Of a stretch of 64,000 bases of DNA, positions 40,992-49,383 are shown piece by piece. The notes under the pieces were generated by a model. That model saw only the letters and a list, made by a program, of their open reading frames with translations. It ran no database searches and was not told the DNA's origin. The stretch is from Nocardia acidivorans NBRC 108247 (lineage in GTDB: Bacteria; Actinomycetota; Actinomycetes; Mycobacteriales; Mycobacteriaceae): assembly GCF_001625085.1 (NCBI RefSeq), contig NZ_BDAW01000037.1, positions 24,066 to 88,065 on the forward strand, given 5' to 3'. A program made the translations under genes and the position numbers. The first letter of the stretch is position 1. Every line of letters begins with the position of its first letter.

Positions 40992-41903
40992 TCAGGTGCG
41001 CCCCGGGAAATGCCGGATCACGCCTTCCTGCACCGTGGTGGCGAGCAGATCGCCGCCGCGCGAGTAGAAATGCCCGCGGGCCAGACCGCGCGAACCCGAG
41101 GCCACCGGCGACTCGGTGGCGTACAGCGCCCAGTCGTCGAAGCGGAACGGCCGGTGGAACCAGATGGAGTGGTTCACCGTGGCCGCCAGGATCCGGTCAT
41201 GCCCCCAGGACAGTCCGTGCGTGGTGATGATCGAGTCCAGCACCGTGGTGTCGGACGAATACGCCAGCGCCGCAACGTGAATCAGCGGATCGTCGGGCAG
41301 TGCGCCGTCGGTGCGCATCCAGACCCGATTGTGGTTGAGCTTCTCCCCCGTGCCCTTGAGGATCCAGGCCGGATCGTTCGTGTACCGCATATCGATGGGA
41401 CGCGGTGCCTTCACGAACATTTCGAGCTTGTCCTCCAGCCCGACGAAGGACTCCTCCACGCGCGGAAGGTCTTCCGGATCGGCGACCTCGGGCTGCGGTG
41501 CGCTGTGCTCGAGCCCCTTGCCCCAGTCCTGGAAGGCCGCGAGCATGACGAACAGCTCCTGATCGTCCTGCAGTGCGGTCACCGTGCGATTGGCGAAGGC
41601 GCGCCCGTCCCGATGCCGATCGACGTGGTATTCGATCGGCTTCTTAGGATCGCCGCCCCGCACGAAGTGCGCGTTCACCGCGTGCACCGGCCGGCCGGGG
41701 CCGACCGTGCGCCCCGCGGCGATGATCGCCTGGGAGACCAGCTGCCCGCCGAAGGTGCGACTCCACACCTTCTCCGGGTGCTGTCCGATGAAGATGTCCG
41801 GGCCGTGCTCCTCGAGATCGAGCAGCTCGAGCAGCACCCGTAGATCATCGGCCGGGGCGGATTTCGCTGCCCCGGTTGCGGTCTCGCCAAGCGACGCGCT
41901 CAA
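40992..41903 (-). CDS. tesB: acyl-CoA thioesterase II
   Basis: TesB hydrolyses medium- and long-chain acyl-CoA to free fatty acid and CoA. The 303-residue protein has two hotdog halves: VWSRTFGGQLVSQAIIAAGRTV with HAVNAHFVRGGDP in the first, and HVAALAYSSDTTVLDSI, ATVNHSIWFHRPFRFDDWALY, ARGHFYSRGGDLLATTVQEGVIR in the second, where Asp, Thr and Gln of the active site lie. The TTG start at 41903 begins one base after the pyk stop, so pyk and tesB are one operon, as in mycobacteria. Confidence 0.95.
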   Translation of the reverse strand: MSASLGETATGAAKSAPADDLRVLLELLDLEEHGPDIFIGQHPEKVWSRTFGGQLVSQAIIAAGRTVGPGRPVHAVNAHFVRGGDPKKPIEYHVDRHRDGRAFANRTVTALQDDQELFVMLAAFQDWGKGLEHSAPQPEVADPEDLPRVEESFVGLEDKLEMFVKAPRPIDMRYTNDPAWILKGTGEKLNHNRVWMRTDGALPDDPLIHVAALAYSSDTTVLDSIITTHGLSWGHDRILAATVNHSIWFHRPFRFDDWALYATESPVASGSRGLARGHFYSRGGDLLATTVQEGVIRHFPGRT

Positions 41904-41904
41904 C

Positions 41905-43323
41905 TTAGTGGTCCTCCTCGCCGATGCGGTGCACGTGGATCAGATTGGTGGACCCGACAGTACCGGGCGGGGAGCCCGCCACGATCACCACGAGATCGCC
42001 CTTCTTGTACCGGCCGATCGACAGCAGCGCGGTGTCCACCTGATGAATCATCTCGTCAGTGGTATCGACGGTGGGGACGATGAACGTTTCAGTGCCCCAC
42101 GTCAAGGCCAGCTGACTGCGAATCGCGGGATTCGGGGTGAATGCCAGCAGCGGCAGCGGGGTGTGCAGACGGGCCAGGCGGCGCACGGTGTCACCGGACT
42201 GGGTGAAGGCGACCAGCGCCTTGGCGTTCAACCGCTCGCCGATATCGCGTGCCGCGTAGGAGATGACACCGCGCTTGGTGCGCGGCACATGGGTCAGCGG
42301 CGGCACCCGGGTCGAGGACTCCGACTCCACCGCGTGCACGATGCGGGCCATGGTGCGCACGGTCTCGATCGGGTAGTCGCCGACCGAGGTCTCACCCGAC
42401 AGCATCACCGCGTCCGCGCCGTCGAGCACCGCGTTCGCCACATCGGACGCCTCGGCGCGCGTCGGCCGCGAGTTGGTGATCATCGATTCCAGCATCTGGG
42501 TGGCCACGATGACCGGCTTGGCGTTCTCGCGCGCCATCTGGATGGCCCGCTTCTGCACCAGCGGCACCTGCTCGAGCGGAAGTTCCACGCCGAGGTCGCC
42601 GCGCGCCACCATGATGGCGTCGAAGGCCAGCACGATGGCCTCCAAATTGTCGATGGCCTCGGGCTTTTCGAGCTTGCCGATGACCGGCACCCGGCGGCCC
42701 ACGCGATCCATGATCTCGTGCACCAGCTCGACATCGGACGGCGAGCGCACGAAGGACAGCGCGATGAAGTCCACGCCCAGGTTCAGCGCGAACTCGAGAT
42801 CGTCGATGTCCTTCTCGGACAGGGCCGGAACGGACACATCCATGCCCGGCAGCGAGACGCCCTTGTTGTTGGAGATGGGGCCGCCCTCGGTGACCCGGCA
42901 GATCACGTCATTGCCCTCGACGCGCTCGACGGTCATCCCGATCTTGCCGTCGTCGACGAGCAGTCGATCGCCGGCCTTGGCGTCCTGCGCCAGTTGCTTG
43001 TAAGTGGTCGAAACTCGGTCGTGAGTGCCTTCGATGTCGTCGACCGTGATGCGGATTTCTTCACCCGTCGCCCAGACGGTCTTACCCTCGATGAACCGGC
43101 CCAATCGGATCTTCGGTCCCTGGAGATCGGCGAGAATTCCCACCGCGCGGCCCAGCAGATCGCTGGCCTGACGCACCTTCTTGTAATTGTCGGCATGGTC
43201 GGAGTGTTCGCCATGGCTGAAATTCAGCCGCGCCACGTCCATTCCACTCTCAACGAGTTCACGAATACGGTCCTCGGACGACACAGCCGGTCCGAGAGTG
43301 CACACAATCTTCGTTCGTCGCAT
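41905..43323 (-). CDS. pyk: pyruvate kinase
   Basis: Pyruvate kinase makes ATP and pyruvate from phosphoenolpyruvate at the end of glycolysis. The 472-residue protein starts MRRTKIVCTLGPAVSS, binds K/Mg and substrate through MDVARLNFSHG, LADLQGPKIRLGRF and EDIDDL-like KDIDDLEFALNLGVDFIALSFVR, and has the signature MVARGDLGVELPLEQVP plus MLESMI and the allosteric C-terminal domain (ALVAFTQSGDTVRRLA). The ATG at 43323 gives the normal N-terminus. Co-transcribed with tesB. Confidence 0.97.
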   Translation of the reverse strand: MRRTKIVCTLGPAVSSEDRIRELVESGMDVARLNFSHGEHSDHADNYKKVRQASDLLGRAVGILADLQGPKIRLGRFIEGKTVWATGEEIRITVDDIEGTHDRVSTTYKQLAQDAKAGDRLLVDDGKIGMTVERVEGNDVICRVTEGGPISNNKGVSLPGMDVSVPALSEKDIDDLEFALNLGVDFIALSFVRSPSDVELVHEIMDRVGRRVPVIGKLEKPEAIDNLEAIVLAFDAIMVARGDLGVELPLEQVPLVQKRAIQMARENAKPVIVATQMLESMITNSRPTRAEASDVANAVLDGADAVMLSGETSVGDYPIETVRTMARIVHAVESESSTRVPPLTHVPRTKRGVISYAARDIGERLNAKALVAFTQSGDTVRRLARLHTPLPLLAFTPNPAIRSQLALTWGTETFIVPTVDTTDEMIHQVDTALLSIGRYKKGDLVVIVAGSPPGTVGSTNLIHVHRIGEEDH

Positions 43324-43457
43324 CACGGCATCAACCCTAGACCTGCCGCATGTGTCCCGCTGAACGGGCACACACCTCGAAGAAAGATATACACATCCCG
43401 TTCAGCTAACAGCCGGTCAGCGTGCTGTGTCTCATTTGCCTCCGCTGCACTGCGGCT

Positions 43458-43550
43458 GTTCGCGGCCCTCGTGACCTCGGGTCTTCCCTCCTCCGCTGCT
43501 CCGCTTCGCTCCCCCGCTGCGTCAGTCCAGACCCGGGGCGGGCCGCGAAC
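43458..43550. repeat. nested inverted repeat, possible REP-like element/terminator
   Basis: GTTCGCGGCCC (43458-43468) pairs with GGGCCGCGAAC (43540-43550); inside, CGGGTCT (43478-43484) pairs with AGACCCG (43529-43535). The loop contains CTCCGCTGCTCCGCTTCGCT, itself low in complexity. It lies 11 bases past the stop of the permease gene and probably ends its transcript; it may be a dispersed repeat of this genome. Confidence 0.6.
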
Positions 43551-43561
43551 TTACCGCTCGG

Positions 43562-44230
43562 TTAACGCGCGACGTGGCGTGCGAGGCGGGTTTCCAGACG
43601 GGTCTGGCCGAAGCCGAGAATCAGGCAGATGACCCAGTAGTAGAGGGCCGCCACACCGTAGAGCGCGAAGAAGTCGAAGGTCGGGGCGGCGGCCAGTTGG
43701 GCGGTCCGCAACAGTTCGGTGACGAGGATGGTGGAGGCCAGTGAGGTGTCCTTCACCAACGAGATGAGGGTGTTGCTCAGCGGTGGCACCGCGATGCGGG
43801 AGGCCTGCGGCAGGATGATCAAACGCAGTGCCTGCGCATAGGTCATACCCACCGCATAGGACGCCTCCCACTGCCCGTGCGCGACCGAAAGAATAGCGGC
43901 GCGAATGACTTCGGCCGCATAGCCGCCGACATTGAGGCTGAACGCGATCACCGCCGCCGGGAACGGGTCGATGACGAGGTGGAACTGCGGTAGCGCGTAG
44001 AAGACGATGAACAGCTGCACCAGCAGCGGCGTCCCGCGAATGATCGAGATGTAGAACCGGGCCGCCGCCGATACCGGCCACAGCTTCGACATACGGGCCA
44101 GCGCCACGAACAGCGCCAGCACCAATCCGATCGCGAAGCTGATCGCGGTCAGCGGCAGCGTCTTCTCGACCGTGGCCACGAGCATCGGCCACAGATTCGC
44201 CCGGATCAGCTCCCAGGTGGCGGCGTTCAT
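43562..44230 (-). CDS. polar amino-acid ABC transporter permease (second system)
   Basis: A 222-residue permease of the HisM/GlnP/TcyL group. Five hydrophobic segments, the signature IIRGTPLLVQLFIVFYALPQ and the EAA loop EASYAVGMTYAQALRLIILPQASRIAVPPLSNT are intact. The length and the motif order resemble cystine/polar amino-acid permeases. It is preceded by a binding-protein gene (37 bases apart), but no ATPase gene follows: the next sequence is a repeat and then pyk. The ATPase must come from elsewhere, perhaps from the GlnQ-type gene at 17935. Confidence 0.92.
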   Translation of the reverse strand: MNAATWELIRANLWPMLVATVEKTLPLTAISFAIGLVLALFVALARMSKLWPVSAAARFYISIIRGTPLLVQLFIVFYALPQFHLVIDPFPAAVIAFSLNVGGYAAEVIRAAILSVAHGQWEASYAVGMTYAQALRLIILPQASRIAVPPLSNTLISLVKDTSLASTILVTELLRTAQLAAAPTFDFFALYGVAALYYWVICLILGFGQTRLETRLARHVAR

Positions 44231-44267
44231 CGTCTAGTCGCTCAGCAGTCCAATCGCCCTGTGCCGC

Positions 44268-45023
44268 TTACTTGCTGACGTCGGTGCCGAAGTACTTCTC
44301 GGAGATCTTGGCCAGGGTGCCGTCCCCGCGCAGCTGATCGAGCGCGGTATTGATCTGATCGGTCAGGGCCTGTGAATCCTTGCGCGCGGCGAACGCCTGC
44401 TTGCTGGTCTCACCGGTCTTGCCCGCTACGTGCACGGTGGCGTCATTGGTCTTCTTGGTGTACTCGCCGACCGCGAGGGTGTCGTTGACCGTGGCGTCGA
44501 CGCGACCGTTCTTGAGCAGCTGGATGGCCTGCACGAAGCCCTCCACGCCCTCGACCTTGCAGCCCGCGCCCTCGGCGACCTTGTTCCAGTTGCTGGTGAC
44601 CGACTGCGCGCAGGTCTTACCGCTCAGATCGGTGAGCGCGTGGATACCGGCGTTGTCGGTCTTGGTGACGATGACGCCCTCGGAGGTGGTGTACGGCTGC
44701 GAGAGCGAATACTTCTGCGCGCGATCGGGATTCACGGTGACCTGGTTCGCGACCAGATCGAAGCGCTTGGACTCCAGGCCCGCGAAGATGGCGTCCCAGG
44801 GGGTCTGCACGAATTTCACCTTGCGGCCGAGCTTGTCGCCGACGGCCTTGATGACCTCGACGTCGTAGCCGGTGAGGCTGCCGCCGTCCTGGTAGCTGAA
44901 GGGAGAGTAGGTGCCCTCGGTGCCGACCGCGAGAACATTCGGGTCGTCATTGCTGCTGCACGCGGTGAGTGCCGCGGTGGCGGCGACTACGGCGAGTACG
45001 GCGGCGAACAGCTTACGGCGCAC
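44268..45023 (-). CDS. polar amino-acid ABC transporter substrate-binding lipoprotein (second system)
   Basis: A 251-residue family 3 solute-binding protein with lipobox LTAC (Cys22). The mature part has LAVGTEGTYSPFSYQDGGSLTGYDVEVIKAVGDKLG, FDLVANQVTVNPDRAQKYSLSQPYTTSEGVIVTK and a C-terminal helix, close to cystine-binding TcyA/FliY-like proteins. The GTG at 45023 is chosen since GGAGAGG lies eight bases upstream and the signal peptide then begins the protein. Forms an operon with the permease at 43562. Confidence 0.92.
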   Translation of the reverse strand: MRRKLFAAVLAVVAATAALTACSSNDDPNVLAVGTEGTYSPFSYQDGGSLTGYDVEVIKAVGDKLGRKVKFVQTPWDAIFAGLESKRFDLVANQVTVNPDRAQKYSLSQPYTTSEGVIVTKTDNAGIHALTDLSGKTCAQSVTSNWNKVAEGAGCKVEGVEGFVQAIQLLKNGRVDATVNDTLAVGEYTKKTNDATVHVAGKTGETSKQAFAARKDSQALTDQINTALDQLRGDGTLAKISEKYFGTDVSK

Positions 45024-45163
45024 GGGGACTACCTCTCCTCGAGCGTGGTCGACCCACGCGACGAACAACCGACAAAGGGTACGCCGGATACCGACCGGGT
45101 GGCACGCCAACCATCAGGATGCGCGCAAACCTTGTGCGATTACGACGGTGATGATAGCGGCGG

Positions 45164-45193
45164 GCGGGCACCTCCCTGCCCAGTGGTGCCCGC
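45164..45193 (-). terminator. terminator of the TM2-protein gene
   Basis: GCGGGCACC (45164-45172) pairs with GGTGCCCGC (45185-45193) over a 12-base loop, 28 bases past the stop of the TM2 gene. Confidence 0.55.
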
Positions 45194-45221
45194 CGGAGTC
45201 GGTGTGTCGCTATACCCGAGC

Positions 45222-45743
45222 TCAGTCCTTGAGCGGACGACCCTGCGGGTCCGGCACCTTGCCGGTGAGGATGAGAATGCCGTCGATGAGCGACCAGATG
45301 CCGAACCCGCCGCAGGTGATCAGTTGCAGCACACCGATGGTGGTGTACCCGAGGTAGAAGCGGCCGATACCCAATCCGCCGATCAGAATCTGCAGCAGGC
45401 CCGCAGTCAGCTTGGACTTGTCCGAGTAGGGCACGCCGTACGGATCGCGGCCGAAGGGGGCCTCGGCATCCGCGCCGTACGGCATCGGCTGACCGAACCC
45501 ACCGGGCTGACCGTACGCGGGCTGCGCACCGTAGGGCTGCTGACCGTAACCGGGCTGGGGCTGACCATAACCCGGCTGCGGCTGACCGTATCCGGGCTGC
45601 GGCTCACCGTAACCCGGCTGCGGCTGACCGTATCCGGGCTGCTGGCCGTACCCCGGCTGGGGCTGGCCGTACTGCGGCCCGGTGCCGGGCGCCCCGTATT
45701 GCGGGCCGCCCTGCTCGGGCTGCTTGTTGAATGGATCGGTCAC
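45222..45743 (-). CDS. TM2-domain membrane protein with a Gln/Pro/Gly/Tyr repeat
   Basis: A 173-residue protein. The C-terminal 65 residues are a TM2 domain: two membrane helices around KLTAGLLQILIGGLGIGRFYLGYTTIGVLQLITCGGFGIWSLIDGILIL. The N-terminal 100 residues are a low-complexity repeat of PGYGQPQ units (about eight copies), encoded by tandem DNA repeats at 45541-45675, and should be unstructured and cytosolic. Such proteins are common in actinobacteria and of unknown function. GTG start with AGGAGG six bases upstream. Confidence 0.85.
   Translation of the reverse strand: MTDPFNKQPEQGGPQYGAPGTGPQYGQPQPGYGQQPGYGQPQPGYGEPQPGYGQPQPGYGQPQPGYGQQPYGAQPAYGQPGGFGQPMPYGADAEAPFGRDPYGVPYSDKSKLTAGLLQILIGGLGIGRFYLGYTTIGVLQLITCGGFGIWSLIDGILILTGKVPDPQGRPLKD
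45541..45675 (-). repeat. tandem repeat coding for the PGYGQPQ units
   Basis: Imperfect units of 18-24 bases built around CCGTAACCCGGGCTG/CCGTATCCGGGCTG-type blocks. Copy number could vary by slippage, changing the length of the disordered tail of the TM2 protein. Confidence 0.7.
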
Positions 45744-45817
45744 TCGCGTCCTCCTGAATCGCGGGCCGCACGGCCCCCTGTGTGCTGAACCCGCCGTGCG
45801 ACTGCGATACGCGGCGG

Positions 45818-47017
45818 TCAGGAGCCATTCTTGCCCGAGTCGACCGCTTTCGTCGCGTCGAGCGTGATCGCCGGCTCGGAATCGCCGGATTCTGAAGAGT
45901 TATCGCGGACCTCGGCGGATTCGTTGCCTTCCGAAGAGGATTCGGAGTCGGAGTCATCGCCGGATGTCCCGACCGATTCGGATTCCGACAATTCCGACGA
46001 GTCAGACGATTTAGGCTTATCGAGATCGACTGCGGTAGCACCGGACTCGGCCACCACGACCTCGGTCCCGGCACTCGCCGCACCGTAGGCGCGCAGTGCG
46101 CCGAACTGCCACGGCCACGGTCGCTCCACGCCCGCGCGCACCTGCTCGGCCGTCTCGCGTCCCTTGGTCGCGAAAATGAAATAGGCGATGGCGCACAGGA
46201 ATACGATCGCCGAGGTGAACGAGTTGATCCGGATCCCCGCGATATGCGTGGCGTGATCATCGCGCAGCAATTCCACGAAGAACCGCCCGAAGCAGTAGAT
46301 CGCCACGTACAGCGCGAACAACCGCCCGTGCCCGATCCGGTACTTGCGATCGGCCCAGAGCAGCGCCGCCACGCCCAGCAGATTCCAGATCAGCTCGTAC
46401 AGGAAGGTCGGCTGCACGATGGCGACCGGCGGACCTGCGGCGCTGCCGTTCATCGGCGACGGACCGCCGTTGGCGTCGAAGCGGTCGTAGATCTCCAGAC
46501 CCCAGGGCATGGTGGTCGCGCGACCGAAGAGTTCCTGATTGAAGTAATTGCCGATCCGCCCGATACCCTGCGCCAGCAGAATGCCGGGCGCGATGGCGTC
46601 ACCGAAGGCGGGCAGCGGAATCTTGTAGACCCGGCAGCCGATCCACGCGCCGACCGCGCCCAGCAGTACCGCACCCCAGATGCCGAGGCCGCCCTGCCAG
46701 ATCTTCCACCAGTCGCCCGAATTGCCGCCGGGCCCGAAGTACGTCGACCAGTCGGTGGCCACGTGATAGAGCCGCCCGCCGATCAAACCCAGCGGCACCG
46801 CGAACATGGCCACATCCAGCACCATGCCCTGCTGACCGCCGCGCTGCTGCCACCGCTTCTCCCCCAGCCAGATGGCCACGACAATGCCGATGATGATGCA
46901 GATGGCATAGGCCCGCAGCGGGAAAGGACCGATATCCCATACGCCGCGAGGCGGACTGGGAATGTAGGCCAGCACGTCGGAGGCCGGAAGCTGGTCGGCC
47001 AGGGCTCGAATGGTCAC
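45818..47017 (-). CDS. lgt: prolipoprotein diacylglyceryl transferase
   Basis: Lgt transfers a diacylglyceryl group from phosphatidylglycerol to the lipobox cysteine of prolipoproteins, the first step of lipoprotein maturation; several lipoproteins of this window depend on it. The 399-residue protein has seven or more membrane segments and the Lgt signature GRIGNYFNQELFGRATTMPWGLEI, with the conserved GGLGIWG and GRFFVELLRDD. An acidic Ser/Asp/Glu-rich tail of about 80 residues (SDSSELSESESVGTSGDDSDSES) follows, as in other actinobacteria. GTG at 47017 behind GGTGGGGA. Position after trpA matches mycobacteria. Confidence 0.96.
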   Translation of the reverse strand: MTIRALADQLPASDVLAYIPSPPRGVWDIGPFPLRAYAICIIIGIVVAIWLGEKRWQQRGGQQGMVLDVAMFAVPLGLIGGRLYHVATDWSTYFGPGGNSGDWWKIWQGGLGIWGAVLLGAVGAWIGCRVYKIPLPAFGDAIAPGILLAQGIGRIGNYFNQELFGRATTMPWGLEIYDRFDANGGPSPMNGSAAGPPVAIVQPTFLYELIWNLLGVAALLWADRKYRIGHGRLFALYVAIYCFGRFFVELLRDDHATHIAGIRINSFTSAIVFLCAIAYFIFATKGRETAEQVRAGVERPWPWQFGALRAYGAASAGTEVVVAESGATAVDLDKPKSSDSSELSESESVGTSGDDSDSESSSEGNESAEVRDNSSESGDSEPAITLDATKAVDSGKNGS

Positions 47018-47234
47018 GAGTCCCCACCGTAGCGGAATTCGCCGCGCGGGCATGTGCCCCGGGTGGCGCGCCGCGAACACCCCGGGCGAACAACGCTCGC
47101 GGCGGACGGGCGAATTCATGGCCGCAGGTAACGGGCGCGGGGCGAAGTCCCCGCGAGCCGCGTACATCGGGACGGGCGGCAGAGTGCGGGCGCGCGGCGC
47201 GGTCGCTTGCGGGCGCGCCGACCGGCAAGGACCG

Positions 47235-47282
47235 CAATAGCATTGGGCGCGTACCGAATTCGATACGCGCCCAATGCTATTG
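47235..47282 (-). terminator. exceptionally long terminator hairpin after trpA
   Basis: CAATAGCATTGGGCGCGTA (47235-47253) and TACGCGCCCAATGCTATTG (47264-47282): a perfect 19-bp stem. The ten-base loop holds the palindrome CGAATTCG. It lies eight bases past the trpA stop and separates the trp genes from lgt. Confidence 0.85.
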
Positions 47283-47290
47283 GTTGTTCG

Positions 47291-48091
47291 TCAGGAGGCG
47301 ACGGCCGCCGAACGCACGCCGAGCGCGAGCTCCTCGGTCAGCGTCCGCACCGCGCCCAGGCCCTGCGCCGCGGCGCTCACCAGGGCCGAGCCGACAATGA
47401 CACCGTCCGCGTACGAGGCGATTTCGGCCGCCTGCGCGCCATTGCGCACACCCAGGCCCACGCCGATCGGAATATCCGAATGCGCGCGCACCCGGGCGCA
47501 CAGCGCCGGAGCCATATCCGAGACCGCGTCACGGGCGCCGGTGACGCCCATCGTCGACGCCGCGTAGACGAATCCGCGCGAGGCTTCCAGGGTCTTGACC
47601 AGCCGCTCCTCGGTGGAGGAGGGCGCGACCAGGAAGATGCGGTCCAGGTTGTAGGTGGACGAGGCCACGAACCAGTCGTCGGCCTCCTCCGGAATCAGGT
47701 TCGGCGTGATCAGCCCGAGGCCGCCCGCCGCCGCCAGATCGCGGGAGAAGGTGTCGACGCCGTACTGCAGCACCGGATTCCAGTAGGTCATGACCACGGC
47801 CTTACCACCGGCCTGAGTGATGGCCTCGACGACCTTGAAGACATCGCGCACCCGCACACCACCGGCCAGCGCCTGTTCGGCGGCGGCCTGGATGGTCGGG
47901 CCGTCCATCACCGGATCGGAGTAGGCGACGCCGACTTCGATGATGTCGCAACCGGATTCGACCATGGCGCGGCAGACTTCGATACTGCCCCGCAGATCCG
48001 GGTATCCGGCGGGCAGGTAGCCGATCAGCGCCGCGCGGTTCTCCTCGCGGCAGGCCGCGAAGGTATTGGCGAGACGGGACTGCTGGCTCAT
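47291..48091 (-). CDS. trpA: tryptophan synthase alpha chain
   Basis: TrpA cleaves indole-3-glycerol phosphate to indole and glyceraldehyde 3-phosphate; indole passes through a tunnel to TrpB. The 266-residue TIM barrel has catalytic Glu52 in DIIEVGVAYSDP and Asp63 in PVMDGPTIQ, the phosphate loops GVTGAR and GVGLGVRNG. The ATG at 48091 overlaps the trpB stop by four bases. End of the trp cluster. Confidence 0.96.
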   Translation of the reverse strand: MSQQSRLANTFAACREENRAALIGYLPAGYPDLRGSIEVCRAMVESGCDIIEVGVAYSDPVMDGPTIQAAAEQALAGGVRVRDVFKVVEAITQAGGKAVVMTYWNPVLQYGVDTFSRDLAAAGGLGLITPNLIPEEADDWFVASSTYNLDRIFLVAPSSTEERLVKTLEASRGFVYAASTMGVTGARDAVSDMAPALCARVRAHSDIPIGVGLGVRNGAQAAEIASYADGVIVGSALVSAAAQGLGAVRTLTEELALGVRSAAVAS

Positions 48092-49383
48092 TCGGCCCCC
48101 TCGTTCTTGTCGAAGAGCCCGAACCAGCGGGCGGCGGTGTCCATATCCTTGTCGCCCCGACCGGACAGGTTCACCAGGATGATCGCGCCCTCGCCCAATT
48201 CCCGCCCCAGCTTCAGCGCACCCGCGACGGCGTGCGCGGATTCGATGGCCGGGATGATGCCCTCGGTGCGGCTCAGCAGCAGGAGCGCGTCCATGGCCTC
48301 GGCATCGGTGATGGGCCGGTATTCGGCGCGGCCGATGTCCTTGAGGTGGGCGTGCTCCGGGCCGACGCCCGGATAGTCCAAACCGGCTGAGATGGAATGC
48401 GATTCGATGGTCTGACCGTCTTCGTCCTGCAGCAGGTACGAGTACGCGCCCTGGAACGCCCCGGGCCGTCCACCCGCGAAAGTGGCCGCGTGACGGCCGG
48501 TTTCGACACCGTCACCCGCCGCCTCGTAACCGATCAGGCGCACGCCCGCATCGTCGATGAAGGGGTGGAAGATGCCGATGGCATTGGAACCGCCACCGAC
48601 ACAGGCGGTTACGGCATCGGGCAGCCGACCGGTCAGCGCCTGGATCTGCACCCGCGCCTCCATGCCCACGATGCGCTGGAAGTCGCGCACCATGAGCGGG
48701 AACGGATGCGGGCCCGCGGCGGTGCCGAAGCAGTAGTAGGTCTCGTCGGCATTGGTGACCCAGTCCCGCAGCGCCTCGTTGATAGCGTCCTTGAGGGTCT
48801 GCGAACCCGTTGTCACACTGATGACTTCGGCGCCGAGCAGCCGCATGCGGGCCACGTTCAACGCCTGTCGGGCGGTGTCGACCGCGCCCATGTAGATGAC
48901 GCACTCGAGGCCCAGCAGCGCGCACGCGGTGGCGGTGGCGACGCCGTGCTGGCCCGCGCCGGTCTCCGCGATGACGCGCGTCTTGCCCATGCGCTTGGCC
49001 AGCAGAGCCTGCCCGAGCACATTATTGATTTTGTGAGAACCGGTGTGGTTCAGGTCTTCTCGCTTGAGCACGATGCGCGCCCCGCCCGCATGCTTGGCGA
49101 GGTTCCTGCATTCGAACACCGGCGAGGGACGCCCGGTGTAATCGCGCTGCAATCGGTCCAGTTCGTTCAGGAAGTTGGGGTCGACGCGCACCTTGTCGTA
49201 CTCGGCGGTGACCTCTTCGATCACGGCCATGAGCGCCTCGGGCACATGCCGGCCGCCGTACACACCGAAGTGTCCACCCAGGTCCGGCTCGTGCGCGCTC
49301 TTGTGCGCGACGCCCGCGCTGGCCTGCGGCAGGCCGAGCGTGTTCTTGCCCAATTCGTTGGTCTGTGTCATCGGCTCTTTCAC
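48088..49383 (-). CDS. trpB: tryptophan synthase beta chain
   Basis: TrpB condenses indole with serine to tryptophan using pyridoxal phosphate. In the 431-residue protein the PLP lysine is Lys118 in LNHTGSHKINN, and the phosphate cradle is CVGGGSNAIG. AETGAGQHGVATA is the substrate-binding loop. The GTG at 49383 overlaps the trpC stop (GTGA); an internal ATG four codons on is the alternative. Forms the alpha2-beta2 complex with TrpA from the adjacent gene. Confidence 0.97.
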   Translation of the reverse strand: MKEPMTQTNELGKNTLGLPQASAGVAHKSAHEPDLGGHFGVYGGRHVPEALMAVIEEVTAEYDKVRVDPNFLNELDRLQRDYTGRPSPVFECRNLAKHAGGARIVLKREDLNHTGSHKINNVLGQALLAKRMGKTRVIAETGAGQHGVATATACALLGLECVIYMGAVDTARQALNVARMRLLGAEVISVTTGSQTLKDAINEALRDWVTNADETYYCFGTAAGPHPFPLMVRDFQRIVGMEARVQIQALTGRLPDAVTACVGGGSNAIGIFHPFIDDAGVRLIGYEAAGDGVETGRHAATFAGGRPGAFQGAYSYLLQDEDGQTIESHSISAGLDYPGVGPEHAHLKDIGRAEYRPITDAEAMDALLLLSRTEGIIPAIESAHAVAGALKLGRELGEGAIILVNLSGRGDKDMDTAARWFGLFDKNEGAE

